This document shows, piece by piece, positions 1-8,106 of a stretch of 64,000 nucleotides of DNA. This DNA comes from Bacteroides oleiciplenus YIT 12058 (GTDB lineage Bacteria; Bacteroidota; Bacteroidia; Bacteroidales; Bacteroidaceae): positions 1,054,001 through 1,118,000 of the forward strand of contig NZ_JH992941.1 of NCBI RefSeq assembly GCF_000315485.1. Direction: 5' to 3'. The notes under the pieces were generated by a model. It made no database searches. It had not been told where the DNA came from and saw nothing but the letters and a program-made list of their open reading frames with translations. The position numbers and the translations under genes were made by a program. Numbering within the stretch: the first letter of the stretch is position 1; the number at the start of each line of letters is the position of its first letter.

Positions 1-50
1 GTTAACCTAATGATAACATAGTGATAACATTCTTCCATGCGCCTCTGCCT

Positions 51-58
51 TACCTTTG
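51..58 (+). promoter_or_regulatory. Bacteroides -7 promoter element (TACCTTTG)
   Basis: TACCTTTG matches the Bacteroides -7 consensus TAnnTTTG. No good TTTG lies at -33. Transcription would begin near base 65, which rules out the in-frame start at 37 and favours a start at 79 or 106 for the DUF3836 gene. Confidence 0.5.
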
Positions 59-105
59 CAACATCGAAAGAAACAAGAATGTATAACTTAAAAAATAAAA
101 TCATT

Positions 106-591
106 ATGAAAGCTCTAGTATTATCAGTAGTATTCGCATTGACATCAGTAGTAAACGCAGTAAGCGGGAACAATGTAAAGGATTTCGCCTATAACACGGA
201 AATGAACGAGGGTCGAGTAAAGACGGAAACTGTATTCAAAGTAGAGAACCGGAAGTATCTGCATAATCATTTGCAGTATAACTATGCGTACAATGCCGAA
301 GGACGCGTATCAGCCAAAGAGGTATTGAAATGGAACAAGGAGAACCAAAGTTTTGAGAAGCAATATTGCCTGAACTTCTCTTATGACGGAACGGATATAA
401 ACGTGGAATACGTAGCATGGAACAGTAAAATGAATGCCTATGCCGATGTGAAAGCCAAAACTGTTTATCAGATAAACGCAATGGGGGCAAATTACCAAAG
501 CTATAAATGGAACAAGAAAGACAATTCCTGGAACCTGACAGCAGAACACAGCACGCACCCTGAGAATATCACCTTATTTGCAAAGAAATAA
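106..591 (+). CDS. DUF3836 family small secreted protein
   Basis: This is a protein of about 161 residues with an N-terminal signal peptide (MKALVLSVVFALTSVVNAV) and a compact body rich in Tyr, Asn and Trp. The body has repeated short strands of the type YNAEGRV...LKWNKEN and WNKKDNSWNL, which resemble the short YD-like repeats of the Bacteroides DUF3836 family. The family is of unknown function and is found almost only in Bacteroidales. The start at 106 was chosen because the upstream stretch is A-rich and because the -7 element at 51-58 excludes base 37. An in-frame ATG at 79 is the alternative and would add nine residues. The gene runs convergently into the histidine kinase gene with only two bases between the stop codons, so no separate terminator is visible. 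Confidence 0.75.
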   Translation: MKALVLSVVFALTSVVNAVSGNNVKDFAYNTEMNEGRVKTETVFKVENRKYLHNHLQYNYAYNAEGRVSAKEVLKWNKENQSFEKQYCLNFSYDGTDINVEYVAWNSKMNAYADVKAKTVYQINAMGANYQSYKWNKKDNSWNLTAEHSTHPENITLFAKK

Positions 592-593
592 CT

Positions 594-2843
594 TCAACAC
601 AGGGGGAAGCATATAACAAACTCACTATAGCTTCCCTCTACACTCTCCACAGCTACCGTGCCGCTGTGCGCCTCCATCACCTGCTGCACGTAGTTCAATC
701 CTAAGCCAAACCCTGAAACACCGGATTTACGGCTTCCCGCAGGCAGCCTTTCGAACTTACCAAATATTTTCTGTTGCTCTTTCAACGGGATTCCGATTCC
801 ATTATCGCGTACTTTAATCATAGTAAAGCCGTCTGATTCTTCACAGGAAATAGCTATTTCCACTTCATCTTTGGAATACTTGATGGCATTGTCAATCAGA
901 TTATTAATCACTTCCCTCAAACAAAACATATCCGCATAAACCAAATAGTTCTCCTTACAGTCCAGTGTAAAATGGACCTTCTTTATTGCTTTCAACAAAA
1001 ACTTCTCCGTGACATCTTTCAGCAAAGGTAACAAAACAACTGTTTCTTTATGGAGCTGCAACTCTCCCCTGTCTATTTGCGTCAGCATCAGCACCTTCCC
1101 GGAAAGTGTCAGCAAGTGCTCGCACTCATCATGCATCAGTTGTTTATACTTCTCTATCTTTTCCGGTTTATTAGCCAGTTTACCCCCCATCAGTACATGC
1201 GCTCCCATCATAATGGAATTCAAAGGAGATTTCATATCATGTATCATAGAGTAGGTAAAGTCTTGCTGGAATTGCTTCAAACGACGTTGCAAACGCTCAA
1301 TATGTATCTGGATACAGACACATATACAAATAAACAGGAAAGTAATGCCCAATGGCAAAAGCATGTACCAGATGGAAGCAACAATATGGCTTTGAGGGCT
1401 ACGCACAACGCCTTGCACACACTCTGTACTGTCCTTATCCAACGGGATGAGCTTTGTGGTCATATCCATAATCCCAACATGAGGTTTTCCGGTATGGGCA
1501 AGCAACTCTCCCGAAGGATATGCCAGTTTCTGTATGTCGCTCTCGCTGGATATGTCATTTTTATGTAATTCCAGGGCAAAGACACTATCTGCAAACTGCG
1601 TGGAGAACACAATAGGAGGCTGGGCACTATTATTAATACTATCCTGCATAGTGTAGGCAGCATGCAACTGGGAATTCACATCATATTTATTATAGATATG
1701 ATATACCAGAATCCCGTTCATCCAAAAGTGATACCCTTTTTCCACACTAAGCTTCCGTATATTTTCAAGAAACCTGTCAACATAAGGAGTATTTCTCGTT
1801 ACTTTTATCACTTCTTTCCTATCTTTATAAACGGAAAAGAATGAAATACAACGGTTATAATAGGTTTCATCATAAAACGCCTTTTCAAAGTTATCCTGAA
1901 CCTTAAATTCCATTCTCTCGTAACTAATCCGGTACAGATAGGCAGACCATATTGCCAACAATAAAAAGATACCTGTAAGGCCGATTATGGAGAATGTTTT
2001 TAATGAAATCCTTTTACGGGCGGGATTAAGCAATGCTTCCGTCTTTGCTTTTGAAAGTGTTTTCTCTGTCATGCCCAGTAATGAAGTGCTTTTCTCTTCT
2101 ATTACCTCCCATTTTTCACGGGGCATTTCCGATATGATTTCGATGACGGGTTCACGCATTTGTTCGGCCAGCACATAAAAGTCCTGCTGTTGCTCCTGCA
2201 AATTATTTTGCTGCCTGATAAGGGATTTAATCTGTAGCACCAATGCATATACAGCTACCCCCAGTAACAGAAAAGTAACTGCAAAAAGAATCAGTACATT
2301 CCGCATGATGTTCGCAAAAGGGAAAACAACAATAGCACGCACAGCTTCCCCCCTATCTTTATAGATAAACGCTTTCTCGGAAGTAATGGCTGCAATAGTT
2401 GTACGCATGCCGGCATTAGTGCTTTCCAATATTTCTCCCGTATTTACATTAAAGCGTTCAACAGTAACTTTTCCCTTGATATCAGCATATTCCAGTTTCT
2501 TATGCAGCAGGCTGTCGAACTTAGCCAGAGGAAATTCTTTCAGCTTATATACCTTCTGCAATACTTGTGCGGTTTGCTGCATGCCACGGTTGACAAATTC
2601 ATTCTTACCCAATTTTAACCGCACGGGATAATGTATAATGTTTACTTTGGTGCCGTCCGGATAAGGCAGATTATTCACTATATCGTCCACTGTTTCAGTA
2701 AATGCCATCCAGAAGTATTTATTAATGGATTGCTCAGCCTCTTTCATCTGGGCTTTATAGGCATAGACCATACCGCCCAGTTGTATCAGGACAATGAATA
2801 AAAGACCAATAATTGATATGTTTATTACCGAACGGGATTTCAT
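594..2843 (-). CDS. Membrane sensor histidine kinase with duplicated sensor/DHp half
   Basis: The protein has 749 residues and four predicted membrane segments (about 8-28, 181-203, 285-305 and 490-512) that enclose two separate periplasmic regions. The C-terminal half is a standard kinase: a HisKA segment with the phospho-acceptor His535 in the context MIHDMKSPLNS, an N-box (NNLIDNAIKYS, near 645), DNGIGIP and GFGLGLN. No receiver or output domain follows, so it is a classical kinase needing a separate response regulator, which is not next to it. After the second membrane segment there is a second, weaker DHp-like helix (LAEQMREPV) in which Glu227 sits where His535 would be. Membrane-periplasm-membrane-DHp therefore appears twice, the first copy without phospho-acceptor and ATPase. 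The signal sensed is unknown. The role in phosphorelay is established for the family; the duplication is read from the sequence. Confidence 0.9.
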   Translation of the reverse strand: MKSRSVINISIIGLLFIVLIQLGGMVYAYKAQMKEAEQSINKYFWMAFTETVDDIVNNLPYPDGTKVNIIHYPVRLKLGKNEFVNRGMQQTAQVLQKVYKLKEFPLAKFDSLLHKKLEYADIKGKVTVERFNVNTGEILESTNAGMRTTIAAITSEKAFIYKDRGEAVRAIVVFPFANIMRNVLILFAVTFLLLGVAVYALVLQIKSLIRQQNNLQEQQQDFYVLAEQMREPVIEIISEMPREKWEVIEEKSTSLLGMTEKTLSKAKTEALLNPARKRISLKTFSIIGLTGIFLLLAIWSAYLYRISYERMEFKVQDNFEKAFYDETYYNRCISFFSVYKDRKEVIKVTRNTPYVDRFLENIRKLSVEKGYHFWMNGILVYHIYNKYDVNSQLHAAYTMQDSINNSAQPPIVFSTQFADSVFALELHKNDISSESDIQKLAYPSGELLAHTGKPHVGIMDMTTKLIPLDKDSTECVQGVVRSPQSHIVASIWYMLLPLGITFLFICICVCIQIHIERLQRRLKQFQQDFTYSMIHDMKSPLNSIMMGAHVLMGGKLANKPEKIEKYKQLMHDECEHLLTLSGKVLMLTQIDRGELQLHKETVVLLPLLKDVTEKFLLKAIKKVHFTLDCKENYLVYADMFCLREVINNLIDNAIKYSKDEVEIAISCEESDGFTMIKVRDNGIGIPLKEQQKIFGKFERLPAGSRKSGVSGFGLGLNYVQQVMEAHSGTVAVESVEGSYSEFVICFPLC

Positions 2844-2862
2844 ATTGCTTGTTTTTTACCTG

Positions 2863-2870
2863 CAAAAGTA
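2863..2870 (-). promoter_or_regulatory. -7 promoter element for the histidine kinase
   Basis: On the minus strand this reads TACTTTTG, matching TAnnTTTG, 20 bases before the ATG at 2843. A TTG lies about 17 bases further upstream, a poor -33 element. The leader would be very short. Confidence 0.45.
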
Positions 2871-2971
2871 ATGAAAGGAATAGCATTCAAGCAGTAAAAG
2901 TATGAAAATATCATATTGAACCTTTGCGCACTATTTCATTAAGAGAAATTTGTCTGTTCCACTTTATTCAT

Positions 2972-3003
2972 AAAAAGCGCCAGAAATTATTCTGACGCTT
3001 TTT
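2972..3003 (-). terminator. Intrinsic terminator at the end of the left PUL arm
   Basis: The arms AAAAAGCGYCAGAA and TTCTGRCGCTTTTT form a stem with a short A/T loop, and each strand ends in a run of T. It lies just beyond the stop of the GH183 lipoprotein gene (3030) and closes the long minus-strand operon. The flanking A and T runs also allow it to act in the other direction. Confidence 0.75.
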
Positions 3004-3029
3004 ATATATTACTGTTATCCTCTATATTC

Positions 3030-4457
3030 TTATTGATTAAATAGCTCCACAGACATCAAATATGAATTATAGGGCAGCCACATAGACATGATAAAATAGA
3101 GTGTATCGCCTTTAAGTGATAGCGGGTGAATATACGACCCATAAAGCTGGGCATATTGCCAGCCATCCACTATCTTTGCGGGTTCACTCCACGGACCTGT
3201 AATATGATCGGCCGCACGGAAAGAAATCTCATAGCGAAGACCATTAAAATAAAGCAATATCCACTTATTGAACTCCGGATGATAAGCCACGGAAAGCTCC
3301 CCGGCTATGTCATCGAAAAGCGGGACAGCCGCTGCCTCATTATCTTTCACCCAGCCGCCACCGTTCCAGAACTCATATTCTGCTTGGTTTTCAATGTCTT
3401 CTTCACGGAAGCGGGCAAGGTGAGGTTTATTATCACGTCCTGTAATAGTACCTACCATATAGATATAACCGTCTTTCTTAAAATAGCCCACTTGGCCGAA
3501 GTTGCTCATTGAACCGAACTTTACATCCTGACAACGCTTCCAGGTAACTCCATTATCCACAGATTTATAAAGGCTTGAATAATTGGTCACCCATCCCGCC
3601 CAATTACGGATATTCATATAATGGACATAATCGGCACCATTGGCACGAATAGCGGCTGTAGGAATAGAAGTCCAGTCTCCATTACCACTGCCATCCTTAC
3701 CCCCGTAACAGATTTCACGGGCACTCTTGCCACTTTCATCCATAGCCGCACCATTGATGACAAGCCCATCAGAAAGATTGGTATCCTCAGAGAAAAGCAG
3801 CACATTGCTTCTCCAACTGCCACCATTAGGTCCCGGATTAACAAAGTTAGGATAGAAATCACTGCCAAACGTATCACCAAAGAAAAGGCCATAACGTCCC
3901 GGTTGAAGCTCCCAGACAATCCCCAAATCTGTGCCGCCTACATTATACAGCTCATTGGTACGGTTATTCACCTCAAACTCCACAGCGGGCAGTCCGTTCA
4001 CTCCATTTACTTCTGCACCAGTAACCCGGGACACACATTTCAGGTTGGTAAAAGCTAATGCTTTCGATGCATTGACAATGCCCTTATTCACCATCAATTG
4101 AACGACTTCTGATGATTTACCGCTATTATCTACAGCTACAAACTCAAGAGCAAGCCGAGTACCATCATCTTCTTTCATAGTATACTCGTAGATATACTTC
4201 TCTGAGAGGCTGGCCTTCATGTATTTCTCAGTCGTGCCTTTCGTATCACCGGTTTTCGTGATTTCCAGATAAGCTAATTGTGCAAAGCCATCAATCGTTA
4301 CTTCAACAGACGCCTTTCCATTGTCAGCCGTAACCTCACTTTTGGAAAGCCGCACATTCAGAGTTGGATTTCCATCATCCGAATCTGATTTCTCACAGCT
4401 TGCAAGTCCCCACGTCATCAGAAGACTTGCAAGCAATACTATATATTTCCTTATCAT
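3030..4457 (-). CDS. DUF4185 / GH183 lipoprotein, putative endo-D-arabinanase
   Basis: This surface lipoprotein has 475 residues. The signal peptide ends in the lipobox LASC (Cys21), an Ig-like beta domain follows (about 25-125), and then a DUF4185 five-bladed-propeller-type domain (about 130-475). Motifs shared with the second DUF4185 protein at 42066-43232 include GTDLGI, GLFFGDT, WRSNVL, PTAAIRA, HYMNIRNW and IMSMWLPYN. DUF4185 was renamed GH183 after members were shown to be endo-acting alpha-D-arabinofuranases on mycobacterial arabinan; the substrate here is inferred from that. An upstream in-frame ATG at 4496 was rejected because it lies inside the GH97 gene and precedes the signal peptide; the ATG at 4457 follows the GH97 stop by one base, implying translational coupling. 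It is the last gene of the left arm. Confidence 0.82.
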   Translation of the reverse strand: MIRKYIVLLASLLMTWGLASCEKSDSDDGNPTLNVRLSKSEVTADNGKASVEVTIDGFAQLAYLEITKTGDTKGTTEKYMKASLSEKYIYEYTMKEDDGTRLALEFVAVDNSGKSSEVVQLMVNKGIVNASKALAFTNLKCVSRVTGAEVNGVNGLPAVEFEVNNRTNELYNVGGTDLGIVWELQPGRYGLFFGDTFGSDFYPNFVNPGPNGGSWRSNVLLFSEDTNLSDGLVINGAAMDESGKSAREICYGGKDGSGNGDWTSIPTAAIRANGADYVHYMNIRNWAGWVTNYSSLYKSVDNGVTWKRCQDVKFGSMSNFGQVGYFKKDGYIYMVGTITGRDNKPHLARFREEDIENQAEYEFWNGGGWVKDNEAAAVPLFDDIAGELSVAYHPEFNKWILLYFNGLRYEISFRAADHITGPWSEPAKIVDGWQYAQLYGSYIHPLSLKGDTLYFIMSMWLPYNSYLMSVELFNQ

Positions 4458-4458
4458 A

Positions 4459-6438
4459 TTACAACTTAGAGATACGCAGCACAGCACCTCCGTCAACAGC
4501 CAAAGGCAACTCTATCTTATCCTTACGGGTCACTGTACGTATTTCCTTACTCAAATGGTTAGGATTCCTCTCAGCATCCGGAGCATCCGTATATATCTCC
4601 GCCCGATATTCTCCTTCACCCAGAAAGTCCAGCTTCAGGTTTAATGTACGTGCCGTGCCATCGTTCAAAGTACCTACCCACCAGTCCGTACCATTGCGGC
4701 GGGCTACGGTGACATACTTATTGAATTCAGCCAATGGCACGTGCATTTCATCCCACGTACCGGGAACTGTACGCAATACCTCAAAACCAGGTTGTCCTTC
4801 ATAGGCCATAGGCGTATCACACAAGGAAGTTAGATGGTTTTCCAGAACCACATACATCGCCATCATGTGGCAACGAGTGCTCATCACATAAGGATTTACA
4901 TACTGAATCTTGAACTCAGAGCGCGGAAGCGCACGGAAACCTCCCAGATGGTAATCGGTGGGTCCGGCCAGCAAACGGGTGAATGGAACGGAAATATCAT
5001 GGTCGGCATTCACCAATGTATCCCACTTGCAAACTTCATAATTGAGCGTTCCCTCACGGGTGAATTCATTAGGGTAAGTGCGGGTAAGTCCCGAGGGCTT
5101 ACTGGAACCGTGAAACTGGATAAACAGACGATGCCTGGCAGCCGCCTGGAGAATTTCTTCCTGAATACGTATCATCTCCTGGTCGTCACGATCCAGGAAA
5201 TCGACCATCAAGCCCTTTACACCCCACTTTTCATAGAGTGCAAAAGCCTCTTCCAGCTTATCATAGAGTGGTCGCCAATGTACCCACAAATGTATTCCCA
5301 CTCCTTTGCTCTTGGCATACTCTACGATACGCGGCATATTCAGGCAAGGTATCGGACGGGTGATATCGGCATTCGGACCTGCCCAGCCGAAGTTGAAGTT
5401 ATCGTCATAATACCAGGGAGTTTCGGCATACCCATAAATACCATGGGCATCCAGACCGTTACGGGCTGCAAAATCAATATAATACTTGTTTGTCTCAAAA
5501 TTGTTTCCGGGAGAGAAAGTACTATCAGGCACCACATTGCCGTTCCACCAGGTGAATGTAGTCCGGCAAGGCTTTATCCATGAAGTATCCTCAATCTTGC
5601 AGGGTTCATTCAGACTGGTAAGGATGTTTGTTTCAAGAAGTCCGCCCACACGATCGGCTACAGAAAGTACACGCCAAGGGGTACGGTGCGGAAATTCATT
5701 GATTTCCACTTTTATCTTCTCCTGTCCCAGGCGGGGGGACAGTTTACCTGCAAAGCCATTCTTCTCCTTCACCAGATACATACCTGCATAATCGCGGACA
5801 GCCGCTTCTGTGATCGACATGTATATGCCGTTATCAAATTCCAGAGTCACAGGCATTTCAATAAGACGTTTCTTGGCTATCTTATCATATTCCGTATGAG
5901 TGTACACCCCTTCATGCGTGTTGATATATCCCGGCAGGTACATCAGTAGCGCCATCGGATTGCCATTCAGCCTGAACTGGGTCTTCTCATCATACATCAC
6001 ATAGGAATTCCATCCTTCCTGTTCAGGAAACTCATAGCGGAAAGCCACTCCATCATTGAAAGCTCGCACTACCAGATTGATTAACCTTCCCGGAGCTTCT
6101 TTTTCCTGCAGAGGAACTATCATCTCATTGCAATGATTACGGGCACTACTCACCTTACCAACCACCAATTCATAGGTTTCATCAATAGACTTCCGGCGAA
6201 CCTTACCGGTTTTCAGATTACTGCCAAATTCACCGTTGTCGAAACTGAATCCCAGCAGGGAGTTCTCCACCAACAACTGTTTTTTGTAATTAACCTCGTA
6301 AGAAACGGTTTCCGGAGTTATCTTCAACAGAAACTTGAGTTTCCCGTCGGGCGATGATACGGATATGTTCTGTTGGGCCGAGACAGCCATGAAACAGAAT
6401 AAGGCGGCACATAGGATATAGAATTTCTTTATTGTCAT
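4459..6438 (-). CDS. GH97 retaining alpha-glycosidase (alpha-galactosidase or beta-L-arabinopyranosidase type)
   Basis: The enzyme has 659 residues and an N-terminal signal peptide (cleaved after about VSA). It has the full GH97 layout: an N-terminal beta-sandwich (GH97_N, about 25-280), a central (beta/alpha)8 barrel (about 290-560) and a C-terminal beta domain. The barrel carries VDFLDRDDQE with Asp413 at the position of the catalytic nucleophile of retaining GH97 enzymes such as BT1871 (Asp415), so a retaining mechanism is expected rather than the inverting SusB mechanism. Known retaining members act on alpha-galactosides or beta-L-arabinopyranosides, which are stereochemically similar. 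Its place between SusD and GH183 suggests that it removes a side group or cap from the arabinan. It is separated from SusD by a strong stem-loop at 6465-6504. Confidence 0.85.
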   Translation of the reverse strand: MTIKKFYILCAALFCFMAVSAQQNISVSSPDGKLKFLLKITPETVSYEVNYKKQLLVENSLLGFSFDNGEFGSNLKTGKVRRKSIDETYELVVGKVSSARNHCNEMIVPLQEKEAPGRLINLVVRAFNDGVAFRYEFPEQEGWNSYVMYDEKTQFRLNGNPMALLMYLPGYINTHEGVYTHTEYDKIAKKRLIEMPVTLEFDNGIYMSITEAAVRDYAGMYLVKEKNGFAGKLSPRLGQEKIKVEINEFPHRTPWRVLSVADRVGGLLETNILTSLNEPCKIEDTSWIKPCRTTFTWWNGNVVPDSTFSPGNNFETNKYYIDFAARNGLDAHGIYGYAETPWYYDDNFNFGWAGPNADITRPIPCLNMPRIVEYAKSKGVGIHLWVHWRPLYDKLEEAFALYEKWGVKGLMVDFLDRDDQEMIRIQEEILQAAARHRLFIQFHGSSKPSGLTRTYPNEFTREGTLNYEVCKWDTLVNADHDISVPFTRLLAGPTDYHLGGFRALPRSEFKIQYVNPYVMSTRCHMMAMYVVLENHLTSLCDTPMAYEGQPGFEVLRTVPGTWDEMHVPLAEFNKYVTVARRNGTDWWVGTLNDGTARTLNLKLDFLGEGEYRAEIYTDAPDAERNPNHLSKEIRTVTRKDKIELPLAVDGGAVLRISKL

Positions 6439-6464
6439 ATTTAGTATGAATATATAAGTTAAAG

Positions 6465-6504
6465 TATCCGGTCAGAACGCTTTACAGAGCATACTGACCG
6501 GATA
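6465..6504 (-). other. Intercistronic stem-loop between susD and GH97
   Basis: TATCCGGTCAG and CTGACCGGATA are perfect 11-bp inverted arms around an 18-base loop. No T-run follows on the minus strand, so it is not a clear terminator. Similar hairpins downstream of susD genes are plausible attenuators or RNA-stability elements that set SusC/SusD above the downstream enzymes; that role is inferred. Confidence 0.6.
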
Positions 6505-6513
6505 GTAACATGA

Positions 6514-8088
6514 TTATTTCGGGTTCTGTACCAAATTAGAGTTACGTTGCAATTGGTCGAACGGAATCAACATTAAATTACGCTTGGTGTCATTTGTAGG
6601 TGTATGTTCCCACCAGGTACCTTTCGTATAGTTATCATCAAAGCGAATCAACTGACTACGACGTAAACCTTCAAGGGCAAATTCGACACCCAGTTCCTGA
6701 AGCAAACGGCCATACTTCACCGGTACTCCATTGCAGGATATGGTAGCTTCGAGTTCAGCACCAGTCAACTCATTTGTAGTATCAAAATTTCTCCTGCGCA
6801 CTTCGTTCACCAAGTCCGCCGCATCCTGTGAATTTCCACCTGTGCGAAGAATACATTCCGCCTTCGCCATAAGCACCTCGGCATAGCGCATGATGACATA
6901 ATCATTGTCCGGAGTTCCGGTAGCACCTACCTTGATTTCATATTTGCCAAAACGGTAACCCTGATACATCGTAGCGTCACCACTGATATTAGTAACCTCC
7001 CTGGTATAACTAAGCAACATTTGCGGATCACCGCACCAACCGTTTGTCCATAGAGGAGTTCCGTCAAGAGCATATTGCTGCCCCATCCGCCATGTCTTTT
7101 CCAAACGTTCATCACCTTCCACATAATTGTCAAAGAAAGTGGGAACACCTAAGCAACCTCCATCAAGCCAGGTAGCCTGAAGACTAAAGGTTTGCATCTG
7201 CGAATAGTGCAACGTCTTGCGTGCCCACATATATATCTGCCCGCCGGATTTCGTTTCATCAAATGGAATGACAAACATTGTTTCATTACTCAACTCATTG
7301 TTTGTAGAGAATGGCAATGAATAATCGCCATCGAGCCTATACTTATTGGCAAGTATGATTTCATCACACAGAGCTTCACATTCGCTATACATAGGTGTAC
7401 CTATCCAAGCCTCAGCATTCAGATACATGCGCGCAAGCAGCATTTTAGCATTCCACTTATTAAAGCGCCCGTAAGTACTCAATCTGTCTTCGCTCAGGTT
7501 ATCGATATTGTTTTTCAATTCCGTTTCCACAAATTGAAAGACTTTTGCACGTGGCTCCGTAGCAGGAAGATAGCCGTCGGGTACATCAAAGCGGTCGATG
7601 ATAGGTACATTTCCAAAAGCCTCAAGCAACAGATAATAATAGAATGCACGCGCCACTTTCAACTCCGAAATGTAATTTTGCTTTCCAGCCATCTCTATGG
7701 AAGAGTTTTCAAACTGATAGAGTACGCGATTGGCACTTGACACACCTGCATACAAGACATTCCAGATAGCATTCAGGTGCGGATCTTCTTCCGTCCATGA
7801 ATGTTGGTGCAGGCGAATATAAATGCCGCCATCATACCACAAACCGTGATTCTTAACAGGAGTGACACATACATCGGTTGTTTCTTCCAGATCCCACCAG
7901 TTTTGCCAATCGGTCATAGCACGCATACTTGAGTAAACCGGAACCATAGCTGCCAAAAACTCAGACTCAGTCTTATAGAAATCTTTTTCCGGAATGCTAC
8001 TGAAAACTTCCTCATCAAGATTAGTGCAACCACTGAATACCGCAGTAAGGGCAAGGAATGCAGTGATAATATATTGTTTTCTAAACAT
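6514..8088 (-). CDS. SusD-like outer-membrane glycan-binding lipoprotein (left arm)
   Basis: The protein has 524 residues and a lipoprotein signal ending in FSGC (Cys21). It starts with the SusD-type CTNLDEEVFSSIPEKDFY and has the alpha-helical TPR core (LKVARAFYYYLLLEAFGNVPI, in two motifs) and the C-terminal RagB/SusD segment (EVRRRNFDTT...LGVEFALEGLRRSQLIRFD). SusD proteins sit as lids on SusC channels and capture oligosaccharides at the cell surface. It follows susC by 18 bp in the same operon. The ligand is inferred to be the arabinan fragment released by the neighbouring enzymes. Confidence 0.95.
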   Translation of the reverse strand: MFRKQYIITAFLALTAVFSGCTNLDEEVFSSIPEKDFYKTESEFLAAMVPVYSSMRAMTDWQNWWDLEETTDVCVTPVKNHGLWYDGGIYIRLHQHSWTEEDPHLNAIWNVLYAGVSSANRVLYQFENSSIEMAGKQNYISELKVARAFYYYLLLEAFGNVPIIDRFDVPDGYLPATEPRAKVFQFVETELKNNIDNLSEDRLSTYGRFNKWNAKMLLARMYLNAEAWIGTPMYSECEALCDEIILANKYRLDGDYSLPFSTNNELSNETMFVIPFDETKSGGQIYMWARKTLHYSQMQTFSLQATWLDGGCLGVPTFFDNYVEGDERLEKTWRMGQQYALDGTPLWTNGWCGDPQMLLSYTREVTNISGDATMYQGYRFGKYEIKVGATGTPDNDYVIMRYAEVLMAKAECILRTGGNSQDAADLVNEVRRRNFDTTNELTGAELEATISCNGVPVKYGRLLQELGVEFALEGLRRSQLIRFDDNYTKGTWWEHTPTNDTKRNLMLIPFDQLQRNSNLVQNPK

Positions 8089-8106
8089 TGCTATAAAATT
8101 TAAAGG

